From NCBI GenBank assembly GCA_045128915.1, contig JBGVIT010000059.1, positions 1 to 64,000 on the forward strand: a stretch of DNA of 64,000 nucleotides, given 5' to 3'. Numbering within the stretch: the stretch's first letter is position 1; each line of letters starts with the position of its first letter. Shown here in pieces: positions 32,188-39,412 of the stretch. This stretch comes from RGIG9115 sp045128915 (lineage in GTDB: Bacteria; Bacillota; Clostridia; UBA1381). Both the position numbers and the translations under genes were made by a program. Under the pieces are notes generated by a model, which had not been told where the DNA came from, did not search any database, and worked only from the letters and a program-made list of their open reading frames with translations.

Positions 32188-33300
32188 ATGACTGATATTC
32201 CAAAAATCAGAATTAAAATTGACAAAGAGACGAATACCGTGTTCAGGCAGGATATTGGTATTTATCAAGACGGCACAACACCGCTTTATAGAGATGTTGA
32301 CGGCAAGCTATGGGCTATGAGCGGACATTCTCACTGCGGTCATGTAGGTGTGTTCTGTGGCACAAGTCTTGATGATATGGAATACCTTTATCCCATACAG
32401 ACAAATTTCTGCGTGGGGCATGCGGATTTTGCTTTTGATGGAGTTCGTTATCCTGAGGGTATAAAAGCAAGAGGCAGTATATGGCCTTTTGGATTTTATA
32501 TATGTCCTGTAACTCACCGCTTTTTCTGCTTTTTCCACAATGAAACCGGATGGGCCGGAAAAGGTACAGCCTATGATGCTATGGGCTACTGTGAAAAACC
32601 GCAATACGATTGGGATTTTCGTCATATAGGTCTTATGCACTCGGACGATGAGGGCAAAAATTGGACCTTTGACCGATGGGTGCTTACATCTGAAGAGGTT
32701 TGCTTTACAAAGCATTTCAACCCAGGAGCCGGCAATATGCTCGGTCAGCAGGAGGATTTATTCTCATTGGGCAGCGGAGATTTCAGCGTGTTTATAGACG
32801 ATGAATACATTTATATTTTTTATAACATTATACGTCCCAGAATTTCTGCAAAGCGTTTCGGGAGATGCGATGCATATGTTGCCAGAAGCCGCAGACGTAC
32901 TGATGGTGCGATGGGCGATTTTGTAAAATACTATAATGGCTCATTCTGTGAAGCAGGTAATATGGGAAAGGAAACACCCATAGCCTTGAATTTGTGGCAT
33001 CCGAGAGTTATTTACCTAAAGAAATATGGAGTGTATCTAATGACCGGCTCATATGCTGATGCGGAGGAAGGCAGAATTATCCCTCATACACAGCTCAGGT
33101 ACAGCAAAGACATGGTTAATTGGAGTGAGGTTACTGTTCTAAAAAAAGACGGAGAGCCTTTTGGGAATCATTATGTTGGTGTCGTATCAGATGACCAAGG
33201 CGGACAGCCGAACGTGGCAGAAGGTGATAAAATATCAATTCTTACAAACCATAATGGGACAAATGTAATGAGATATAAGTCTCACATAGAACAGATTTAA
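32188..33300 (+). CDS. beta-propeller glycosidase-like protein
   Basis: A 370-residue, beta-rich, aromatic protein with blade-like repeats (GLMHSDDEGKNWTFDRW, LRYSKDMVNWSEVTV), as seen in five-bladed propellers of GH43-, GH117- or sialidase-like families. I cannot assign a catalytic set or a family. There is no signal peptide, so it is probably intracellular. It is 14 nt after the transporter, in one unit, with a PocR/AraC regulator facing them. Confidence 0.7.
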   Translation: MTDIPKIRIKIDKETNTVFRQDIGIYQDGTTPLYRDVDGKLWAMSGHSHCGHVGVFCGTSLDDMEYLYPIQTNFCVGHADFAFDGVRYPEGIKARGSIWPFGFYICPVTHRFFCFFHNETGWAGKGTAYDAMGYCEKPQYDWDFRHIGLMHSDDEGKNWTFDRWVLTSEEVCFTKHFNPGAGNMLGQQEDLFSLGSGDFSVFIDDEYIYIFYNIIRPRISAKRFGRCDAYVARSRRRTDGAMGDFVKYYNGSFCEAGNMGKETPIALNLWHPRVIYLKKYGVYLMTGSYADAEEGRIIPHTQLRYSKDMVNWSEVTVLKKDGEPFGNHYVGVVSDDQGGQPNVAEGDKISILTNHNGTNVMRYKSHIEQI

Positions 33301-33301
33301 T

Positions 33302-33334
33302 CAAAAAAGCCGGAATGAATTCCAGCTTTTTTGA
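33302..33334. terminator. shared bidirectional terminator
   Basis: AAAAAAGC and GCTTTTTT flank CGGAATGAATTCCAG, which extends the stem through GGAAT/ATTCC. It lies between convergent genes. Confidence 0.85.
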
Positions 33335-33338
33335 TGTT

Positions 33339-33620
33339 TTAAATTTTTTTCTCGGAAAAAATGTATATACCTTCATTTGCTCGTGTCATTGAGAGAATGA
33401 TTTTTTCATCGCTTGTTGTAATAATGCAAACATATCCCGTGTCGGTTTTTTCTAAAGGTGAGAATTTTGAGTTGGGATAGTGGATGTCTATATATTTCTT
33501 TGCTGCCTCGTATTCTTTTTTATATACTATCTTATCAACTAACCCCATGTTTTTTGCTATTTTGTAACCGGCAAATGCTGTAGCAGAAATAGCAAGGAGC
33601 TTTGACAGCTTACTCTTCAT
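33339..33620 (-). CDS. small membrane-associated protein, unknown
   Basis: A 93-residue protein starting MKSKLSKLLAISATAFAGYKI, which could be a weak signal or membrane anchor. The rest is a soluble domain with Tyr/Ile-rich strands. ATG at 33620 is chosen because AAAGGGGG is 7 nt upstream; an ATG two codons earlier is too close. It overlaps the end of rsmI by 11 nt, so it is the last gene of that minus-strand unit. Confidence 0.6.
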   Translation of the reverse strand: MKSKLSKLLAISATAFAGYKIAKNMGLVDKIVYKKEYEAAKKYIDIHYPNSKFSPLEKTDTGYVCIITTSDEKIILSMTRANEGIYIFSEKKI

Positions 33621-34473
33621 TTCCATACCCCCTTTTGATATTGTGGTATTGGTCATAAACCTCTCGTTTTGGAACACCTCTGTCTGTTGCAGCTTGTTTA
33701 ATTGCATCTTTATCGCTCATGTTTTGGTTAACATAATATTCAACATGCTCTGTAACAGTCATGCTGTCCCAGAAGTTTTCCTCAGGCTCTGCAGCCTTTG
33801 CGCCCTCTATTACGATTACGTATTCACCTCTGGGGTTTTCCGTTTCAAAATGCACATTGGCTTCAGCTAATGTAGTTCGCATTACTTCCTCATGAAGCTT
33901 TGTAAGCTCGCGTACAAGCGCTATTTTTCTATCACCAAAAATGCTTAGCATATCATTTATAGTATGCCTTAGCTTGTGAGGTGCTTCATAGAAGATAAGA
34001 GTATGGGTATCCTTTGCAACTGATTTAAGATGCTCTGTTCTATGGCGCTTGTTAACTGACAAAAATCCCTCAAATGCAAAACGTTTCGTGGAAAGGCCAG
34101 AAAGTATCAGGGCATTTATAAGAGCCACCGGACCGGGAACAGACGTTACGTGCAGGTCTTTTTGTATGCACATTTTTACTAAATCCTCGCCCGGATCGGA
34201 GATAGCGGGTGTTCCTGCATCTGATACAAGTGCAACGTTCTTTCCCTCTTCCAAAAGTGAGCAGATATATTCACCTTTTTCGGTTTTGTTATGCTCGTGG
34301 TAGCTTGTAAGTGGTTTTTTTATGTCAAAGTAGTTCAAAAGCTTTACAGTCTGGCGTGTATCCTCTGCTGCAATCATATCAACTGTTTTGAAAACCTCAA
34401 GAAATCTTGCAGAAACGTCGCCAAGATTTCCAATGGGAGTAGCGCATAGATATAGTGTTCCTTTTTCGCTCAT
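33610..34473 (-). CDS. rsmI: 16S rRNA C1402 2'-O-methyltransferase
   Basis: Methylates the ribose of cytidine 1402 in the decoding centre (EC 2.1.1.198), with SAM. It has 287 residues; the tetrapyrrole-methylase-fold start TLYLCATPIGNLGD, AEDTRQT, LVSDAGTPAISDPG and VPGPVALINAL are all present. It lies 5 nt after the TrmN6-like gene, a pairing common in Firmicutes. Confidence 0.96.
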   Translation of the reverse strand: MSEKGTLYLCATPIGNLGDVSARFLEVFKTVDMIAAEDTRQTVKLLNYFDIKKPLTSYHEHNKTEKGEYICSLLEEGKNVALVSDAGTPAISDPGEDLVKMCIQKDLHVTSVPGPVALINALILSGLSTKRFAFEGFLSVNKRHRTEHLKSVAKDTHTLIFYEAPHKLRHTINDMLSIFGDRKIALVRELTKLHEEVMRTTLAEANVHFETENPRGEYVIVIEGAKAAEPEENFWDSMTVTEHVEYYVNQNMSDKDAIKQAATDRGVPKREVYDQYHNIKRGYGNEE

Positions 34474-34478
34474 GTATA

Positions 34479-35198
34479 TTATCCTCTTTCATATATTTGC
34501 TTAAGCTCGTCACTTTCTCCGCCTGATTGGCTTTGCATAATCAAAGGCGGCAATACCTTAAGCTCTTCGCCGCCGTTTAAGGCTCCGTCAATGAGAAACA
34601 TGGACGGTGCTTTCTCCGGGGTTGAGTGAACCATGCGAAGTCTTTTTGGTTCAATGCGGTGTTTTCGCATGGAATATATCACGTCTGCAAGTCTTGAAGG
34701 ACGGTGTACCATTACAAGATGTCCTTTGTCCCGCAGCATAAGCGCGGCGGCTGATATAACGTCGTCAAGCTTGCACATAACTTCATGTCTTGATATGGTT
34801 TTGGTGTCAAAATCGTTTGTTATAGCATTTCCCGCTTTCATATAAGGGGGATTTGCGGTAACAATATCAAAGCTGTGGGGTGGTAGTGAAAGAGTTCGCA
34901 AATCCTCGCACAGAATGGAAACTCTGTCACCGATTTTGTTAAGCTCAACAGACCTTTGTGCCATATGAGCAATATCAGGCTGTATTTCCACGCCGCATAT
35001 ATAAGATGCTTTTGTTTTTGCGTGCAAAAGTATAGGCACAATTCCTGTTCCTGTGCATAGGTCTAAAATTTGGTCTCCACGTATATCCTTTGCAAAATCC
35101 GAGAGTAGAACAGCGTCAGTTCCAAACCTGAATCCGTTTTCCTTTTGTATTATAACAAGTCCGTTCCTTTGCAGGTCGGATATAAATTCTTTATCCAT
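34479..35198 (-). CDS. TrmN6-like N6-adenine methyltransferase
   Basis: A 239-residue SAM-dependent methylase. LDLCTGTGIVPILL (about 45-58) is the SAM motif and NPPY at 116-119 marks N6-adenine or N5-glutamine methylases. The FGTDAVLLSDF start matches the tRNA1(Val) adenine-37 N6-methyltransferase (YfiC/TrmN6) group, and the rsmI neighbour supports it. The actual target base is not proven by sequence. Confidence 0.88.
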   Translation of the reverse strand: MDKEFISDLQRNGLVIIQKENGFRFGTDAVLLSDFAKDIRGDQILDLCTGTGIVPILLHAKTKASYICGVEIQPDIAHMAQRSVELNKIGDRVSILCEDLRTLSLPPHSFDIVTANPPYMKAGNAITNDFDTKTISRHEVMCKLDDVISAAALMLRDKGHLVMVHRPSRLADVIYSMRKHRIEPKRLRMVHSTPEKAPSMFLIDGALNGGEELKVLPPLIMQSQSGGESDELKQIYERG

Positions 35199-35214
35199 AA
35201 GCTTCTCCCGATAA

Positions 35215-36024
35215 TTATATAACTCTCAAAATATTGAATATAACTACGTAAAAGATAAAGTAAGACGCGCCCATAAGGTACATGGTTTTAACTGCGGGTG
35301 CAAAATTCCACTCGGAGCGAAGCGCTTCATAGGTCAGTACAATATTCATGACAAACCCCGTAAGCAAAAGCATAACTGTTGCCCATACAGAAAAGAAGCT
35401 AATCAAAGCACCGAGAATTGAGAATACCATAAGCGGGACAATAGCGGCAACGGGGCGGATTGCAAAGGTGAAAAAGCGGTCTGCTTTCCTGAGCATAAAG
35501 CGGTTTGCAAAGTACAAAACCCCTATAAATATAATTTCCGCTAAAAAATTGTATAGTGTTCCCCAAAGTGCAAACATCGCTAAGTTTTTGATATGGTATG
35601 CTCCTGCTTGCATAGGCGCAACAGCATTCATTATTGGTGCAAGAAGTCTTGAATAAACGAAAAATCCGCACATGGAAATTCCAAGTGCTGTTATGATAAG
35701 GATAAGAATAATCTGCCATTTATTAAGCACGCCGGGATTTGAAACTGTGTTCACCGGATCGTGAACGAATCTTTTTGTAAACCCTTTTACGCCGCTTGCT
35801 GTACCCTTGAAATCAGGCTTTTTAAAGTGCGGTTTTTTGAAATGAAATTTTCTTTTCGGCTTTTTTGTATAGCCAGTACGGTAGGTGTTTTCCTGCCAGC
35901 CCGTATTTGCGCTTTCGTTGGTAGAATGTTCGGTTGTTTTTGCTTGTCTTGCGCTTTCTGCGCTTCGGCAGTTGCACTTTTCGTCAGGCGCAAGGTCGCG
36001 CCCGCAATATGCACAGCTTCTCAT
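35215..36024 (-). CDS. zinc-ribbon membrane protein
   Basis: A 269-residue protein. Four cysteines at 4, 7, 17 and 19 suggest a zinc ribbon. A polar linker leads to a tandem HFKKP HFKKP DFK basic repeat (about 61-73), then four or five hydrophobic helices from about 105 to the end, resembling Yip1-type membrane domains. ATG follows AAAGGAGA. Function is unknown; it lies upstream of the two methylases in the same direction with a 16-nt gap. Confidence 0.75.
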   Translation of the reverse strand: MRSCAYCGRDLAPDEKCNCRSAESARQAKTTEHSTNESANTGWQENTYRTGYTKKPKRKFHFKKPHFKKPDFKGTASGVKGFTKRFVHDPVNTVSNPGVLNKWQIILILIITALGISMCGFFVYSRLLAPIMNAVAPMQAGAYHIKNLAMFALWGTLYNFLAEIIFIGVLYFANRFMLRKADRFFTFAIRPVAAIVPLMVFSILGALISFFSVWATVMLLLTGFVMNIVLTYEALRSEWNFAPAVKTMYLMGASYFIFYVVIFNILRVI

Positions 36025-36129
36025 ATATATAATCTCCTTTCAGGATATAAACTGTTTTATGAATACATTGTATCATTTTGGAATGGTTCAGTCAATGGTT
36101 TTGAATGTAAATATTGTGTAAACATTGAT

Positions 36130-36158
36130 TTGACAAACTAAAAATTTTATGTTAGAAT
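36130..36158 (+). promoter_or_regulatory. promoter of RNase P RNA
   Basis: TTGACA, 17 nt, TAGAAT, placing the start close to 36165, exactly where the P1 helix of the RNA begins. Confidence 0.85.
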
Positions 36159-36165
36159 GGGGTTG

Positions 36166-36494
36166 TGAGTAATTCAGACGGTTGCGGGCGCATATGCGCG
36201 TGAGGAAAGTCCGGGCTCCATAGAGTAAGGGTGCCGGCTAACGGCCGGTGGAAGCGATTCCAAGGATAGTGCAACAGAGAATGAATGCCAGGCATATGCT
36301 GTGGCGATTGTGGAAATGTGCGGTAAGAGCGCACAGGGACGATGGCGACTGAAGTCCCGTGTAAACCCCACCCGGAGCAACCCGAGGGAACATAAGCCTG
36401 CTCGGCTTCCCGACAAGGGGCTTGACGCCTGCGGTAACGCAGGCGCTAGATAGATAACCGTCAGATACAGAACCCGGCTTACAGAATTGCTCAT
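36166..36494 (+). ncRNA. rnpB: RNase P RNA
   Basis: The catalytic RNA that removes tRNA 5' leaders. The 5' GAGTAATT (36167) pairs with 3' AATTGCTC (36485-36492) as helix P1. The universally conserved GAGGAAAGTCCGGGCTCC (P4/CR-I) and ACAGAACCCGGCTTACAG (3' P4) are both present, as are GATAGTGCAACAGAGA-type and GGTAAGAGCGCAC-type internal blocks. The overall layout appears to be the ancestral type A fold rather than Bacillus type B. Minus-strand ORFs over it are artefacts. Confidence 0.96.
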
Positions 36495-36505
36495 TATAAT
36501 AAAGA

Positions 36506-36540
36506 TAAGAGGTTGCAGCATCTTGCGCAGCCTCTTTGAT
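36506..36540 (+). terminator. rnpB terminator, left copy of a duplicated hairpin
   Basis: AGAGGTTGC and GCAGCCTCT pair, followed by TTTGAT. Bases 36509-36538 recur almost identically at 39249-39276. Confidence 0.8.
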
Positions 36541-36713
36541 ATAATGAATTCATTTTTGCATGGTAACAACTTCACTGCGATAACGCAACTTCACTTTGAA
36601 CGGATGTTCAAAACTTCACAAAAAAAACATTGGCAATTAGATTATACAGTCTTTATAGTGAGAATGTCGAAATTTGACGGAAAACACAAAACTCTTTTAC
36701 GGGGGTTATACAA

Positions 36714-37565
36714 ATGGATAACAAAATACAAATATTTGAAGATAAGAAAATAAGAACTGCATGGAATGAAGAGATAGAAGAATGGTATTTTTCTGTTGTT
36801 GATGTTGTATCTATTTTAACAGACAGCAAAGATCCAACAGCATATTGGAGAAAGTTGAAACAGAGATTAAAAGCCGAGGGAAATGAAACCGTGACAAATT
36901 GTCACGGTTTGAAGATGACTGCTTCTGATGGAAAAAAGAGAATGACAGATGTTGTAGATACGACAAATCTTTTAAGACTTATCCAATCAATTCCATCTCC
37001 GAAAGCAGAACCTTTTAAAATGTGGCTTGCAGAAGTCGGCAAGGATCGTATAGAGGAAACCATCGATCCTGAACTTGCGATAGATAGGGCGTTGGAAACA
37101 TATTTGAAAAAGGGATACGATGAAGAGTGGATTCATCAACGAATATTATCTATAAGAGTGCGTAATGAACTAACTGCGCAATGGCAACAACATGGAGTTG
37201 AGGAAGGTAAAGAATATGCAATTCTTACTGACGAAATAACAAAAGCATGGTCGGGGATGACAACAAGGAAATATAAAAACCTCAAAGGACTTACAAAAGA
37301 AAATTTGAGAGATAATATGAGTACAACTGAGCTTATATTGAATATGCTTGCGGAAACATCTACGACAGATATTTCAAAAGAAGAGCATCCGCAAGGTTTA
37401 TCAGAAAATATTAAGGTTGCAAAACGTGGTGGAAATGTTGCTAAGATTGCAAGACAAGCATTAGAAACCGAAACGGGGAAGTCTGCTATTACTCCTCAAA
37501 ATGCAGCTGAACTAAATAAAGTTGTAGTTGATTTGATTGAGGAAGTTGCAGAAGAAAAAGAGTGA
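36714..37565 (+). CDS. Bro-N domain protein, DinD/antirepressor-like
   Basis: A 283-residue protein. The N-terminal 110 residues match the Bro-N domain of phage antirepressors (WYFSVVDVVSILTDSKDP, YWRKLKQRLK, MTDVVDTTNLLRLIQSIPSP). The C-terminal part (about 115-280) resembles the E. coli DinD-type extension. Such proteins are DNA-binding and are common in prophages and accessory islands. A 25-nt inverted repeat lies inside the reading frame at 36886-36910. ATG follows a weak TACGGGGG site. It is the first gene after the rnpB terminator. Confidence 0.82.
   Translation: MDNKIQIFEDKKIRTAWNEEIEEWYFSVVDVVSILTDSKDPTAYWRKLKQRLKAEGNETVTNCHGLKMTASDGKKRMTDVVDTTNLLRLIQSIPSPKAEPFKMWLAEVGKDRIEETIDPELAIDRALETYLKKGYDEEWIHQRILSIRVRNELTAQWQQHGVEEGKEYAILTDEITKAWSGMTTRKYKNLKGLTKENLRDNMSTTELILNMLAETSTTDISKEEHPQGLSENIKVAKRGGNVAKIARQALETETGKSAITPQNAAELNKVVVDLIEEVAEEKE
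36886..36910. repeat. perfect 12+1+12 inverted repeat inside the Bro-N gene
   Basis: AAACCGTGACAA and TTGTCACGGTTT surround a single A. It lies in codons for ETVTNCHGL. Perfect symmetry of this size suggests a DNA-binding site or RNA hairpin, possibly an autoregulatory operator; it could also be chance in a conserved peptide. Confidence 0.7.
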
Positions 37566-37687
37566 TTTTTTGTTCCCAAGTTGACACGAACTCTATAAAT
37601 ATGTCGAAAGATGTCGAAAAATACTGACCGTTTTATGACACAGTATAAGGATTATAATAAATATAAATTAATTAAGGAGTGAATATA

Positions 37688-38560
37688 ATGCCGTTACATT
37701 TAGAGTCGATAACAAACAAAGAAAGTTCTGGAATATTTGCTTGGATACTTCAAAATCAGCTTAATGAGTGTGAAGATGCCTTTGCTACAAAAGACAAACT
37801 ATGTGCACATTGCTCAAAAGATATCGTTGATAAAGTATCTCAAGAAAAAGTAGGAGAATATATATTTACAATAAAAACAAATCTGGAAAAGCAAGCGAAT
37901 GAAATTTTGGATGTTGATATAACATTTAAAAATCCTTCAAACGCACAGATTAAATTAATAGAAAAACTTCCACCTTCATCTGATGCAAATGAGTATTATA
38001 ATGCGGAGACGGAAGAAGGCGGACACTTTCAAATTGAAACTGTAAACAGATATCTTATTGAAGATGATCTAGAGGGGAAAATACATAGTGTTAACCTTTC
38101 TGCTTTTCCTTTTAAATTATCATTGTATGATGATATGAAGGCATTAAATACTGAATTGGGATTTGCTAAAGAAATAAAAGTAGGAGAAACAGATCTTGCT
38201 GTGGCAGGATATTCAGACACTTTTATTGCAACTAGTGATTTATTTAAAGTTGATATTGACAGCGATGAAACATTTTCATTTGTTATAGGGAGAATAACAA
38301 AATTACAAAATTGTCGCATTGAAATAAATAATGAATTTTGTGATTTTATTATTGCACAATTAAATACTGCAGTTGGAAATTTAACAACGGTAATTAATCC
38401 CGATAGATATGATATAGAGGGGATTGCGGAAGGCAAAATTATTGGTATGCAAGCAGATATAAAAGCTAATTTTAAGTTGAATGATAAATATCCAAAACCG
38501 GTAATTGCAGAGAAAACAAAAAAGACATTTTGGGATAAAGTGAAAAACATATTTAAATAG
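37688..38560 (+). CDS. unknown 290-residue island protein
   Basis: I do not recognise this protein. It has no signal peptide or transmembrane helix. A CAHC pair lies near residue 38-41, the middle is a mixed alpha/beta region rich in acidic residues, and the last 14 residues (KKTFWDKVKNIFK) form a basic amphipathic helix that could touch membranes or nucleic acid. ATG 37688 follows AAGGAG by 9 nt, better than an in-frame GTG at 37679. It is 120 nt after the Bro-N gene, in AT-rich sequence. Confidence 0.65.
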   Translation: MPLHLESITNKESSGIFAWILQNQLNECEDAFATKDKLCAHCSKDIVDKVSQEKVGEYIFTIKTNLEKQANEILDVDITFKNPSNAQIKLIEKLPPSSDANEYYNAETEEGGHFQIETVNRYLIEDDLEGKIHSVNLSAFPFKLSLYDDMKALNTELGFAKEIKVGETDLAVAGYSDTFIATSDLFKVDIDSDETFSFVIGRITKLQNCRIEINNEFCDFIIAQLNTAVGNLTTVINPDRYDIEGIAEGKIIGMQADIKANFKLNDKYPKPVIAEKTKKTFWDKVKNIFK

Positions 38561-38814
38561 TTTTTATTTCTAACTTACCACGAACTTTCTTTAAAAATGG
38601 GCTGCATCTAAACCTTATGTGTCGCAATAGTAAGACTGTTCAATTAACGATAGGGATTTAACATAAATCTATAATTTGACATTTTTATTCTTATCTATAA
38701 TGAATGAGTGAAGTATCGTATATATGAGCTTGTTTGTAGTGAGATAAATCATAATTGTAAATATGCTAATTCAGTCGAGTTGAGTTTTATATTTTAGGGT
38801 TGAGGAGGTATATA
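38561..38814. other. AT-rich intergenic stretch
   Basis: A 254-nt gap with no credible ORF. It contains TTGACA near 38678 and a TATAAT about 14 nt later, too close for a standard promoter. No clear hairpin or terminator follows the unknown protein gene. Confidence 0.4.
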
Positions 38815-39228
38815 ATGAAAAAGATTTTAATAATAATCGGGATCGTTTTATTAGTATTTTTAACAGCGATTTATTCTGCGTTTAATTACTTTTTCCCAAA
38901 AGCTGAAAAATTTGATTATCCTAATTATTCATCGTTAGAATCCATAACAATTACAAAGGATAACAAAACAGTCAATTTAAGCGGAGAGGATGCTGAAATT
39001 CTGTATGGGTATATCAGCAAAGCAAAGCCTACAAGAATGTTAAGCGGAGAGGACAATCCGTTTCGCGTACCTTACTATACTATTTCAATAAAAGCCGAGG
39101 ATATTTCCTATTTCGGACATGGTCACATATACGAAAATAGCGGAGTAACATACTTTGAGCTTCCGTATGTGGGAATATACACTCTGGACTCTGATGCTTT
39201 GAATTGTATCAAAAACAACATTGATTAA
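38815..39228 (+). CDS. small membrane-anchored protein (DUF5301-like?)
   Basis: A 137-residue protein with one N-terminal hydrophobic helix (residues 3-24) preceded by Lys-Lys, so it is anchored facing outward. The outer domain begins with SSLESITITKDNKTVNL, resembling short extracytoplasmic domains of the DUF5301 kind in gut Clostridia; this likeness is tentative. There is no lipobox cysteine. ATG 38815 follows TGAGGAGG. Last gene before the right terminator repeat. Confidence 0.65.
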   Translation: MKKILIIIGIVLLVFLTAIYSAFNYFFPKAEKFDYPNYSSLESITITKDNKTVNLSGEDAEILYGYISKAKPTRMLSGEDNPFRVPYYTISIKAEDISYFGHGHIYENSGVTYFELPYVGIYTLDSDALNCIKNNID

Positions 39229-39245
39229 ACTGATACATAACTGAA

Positions 39246-39280
39246 ACTGAGGTTGCAGCATTGTGCAGCCTCTTTGTTTT
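39246..39280 (+). terminator. terminator, right copy of the duplicated hairpin
   Basis: GAGGTTGCA and TGCAGCCTC around a short loop, followed by TTTGTTTT. A near copy of the rnpB terminator at 36509. Confidence 0.8.
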
Positions 39281-39352
39281 GTCAATTTGTATAACCTCAA
39301 AAAAGATACTATTCAAAAATAGTACAAAAAACACGTAATTTGCGAATTGACC

Positions 39353-39381
39353 TTGTAAAAATGACGGTGAAATTATATAAT
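39353..39381 (+). promoter_or_regulatory. promoter of typA
   Basis: TTGTAA, 17 nt, TATAAT, ending about 31 nt before the typA ATG. Confidence 0.65.
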
Positions 39382-39412
39382 ATCTGTATATTACAAAATT
39401 GGAGTAATCTGT

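Larger units (their letters stand above)
36509..39276. mobile_element. possible small island bracketed by terminator direct repeats
   Basis: The left repeat 36509-36538 and right repeat 39249-39276 differ only by a two-base insertion and one substitution. Between them lie a Bro-N protein, an unknown 290-residue protein and a small membrane-anchored protein, in AT-rich sequence with AT-rich spacers unlike the flanking housekeeping genes. No integrase or transposase is present, so this could be a remnant, a recombinase-dependent insert, or a local duplication of a terminator. Confidence 0.4.

Noticed and set aside
36174..36575. 133-codon minus-strand ORF
   Set aside because: Lies antisense to the RNase P RNA, whose conserved blocks explain the sequence.
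36487..36753. 88-codon ORF after rnpB
   Set aside because: Starts in the end of rnpB, crosses the terminator and overlaps the Bro-N start in another frame.
38676..38702. TTGACA and TATAAT before the small anchored protein
   Set aside because: The spacer is only about 14 nt, too short for a standard sigma-A promoter.
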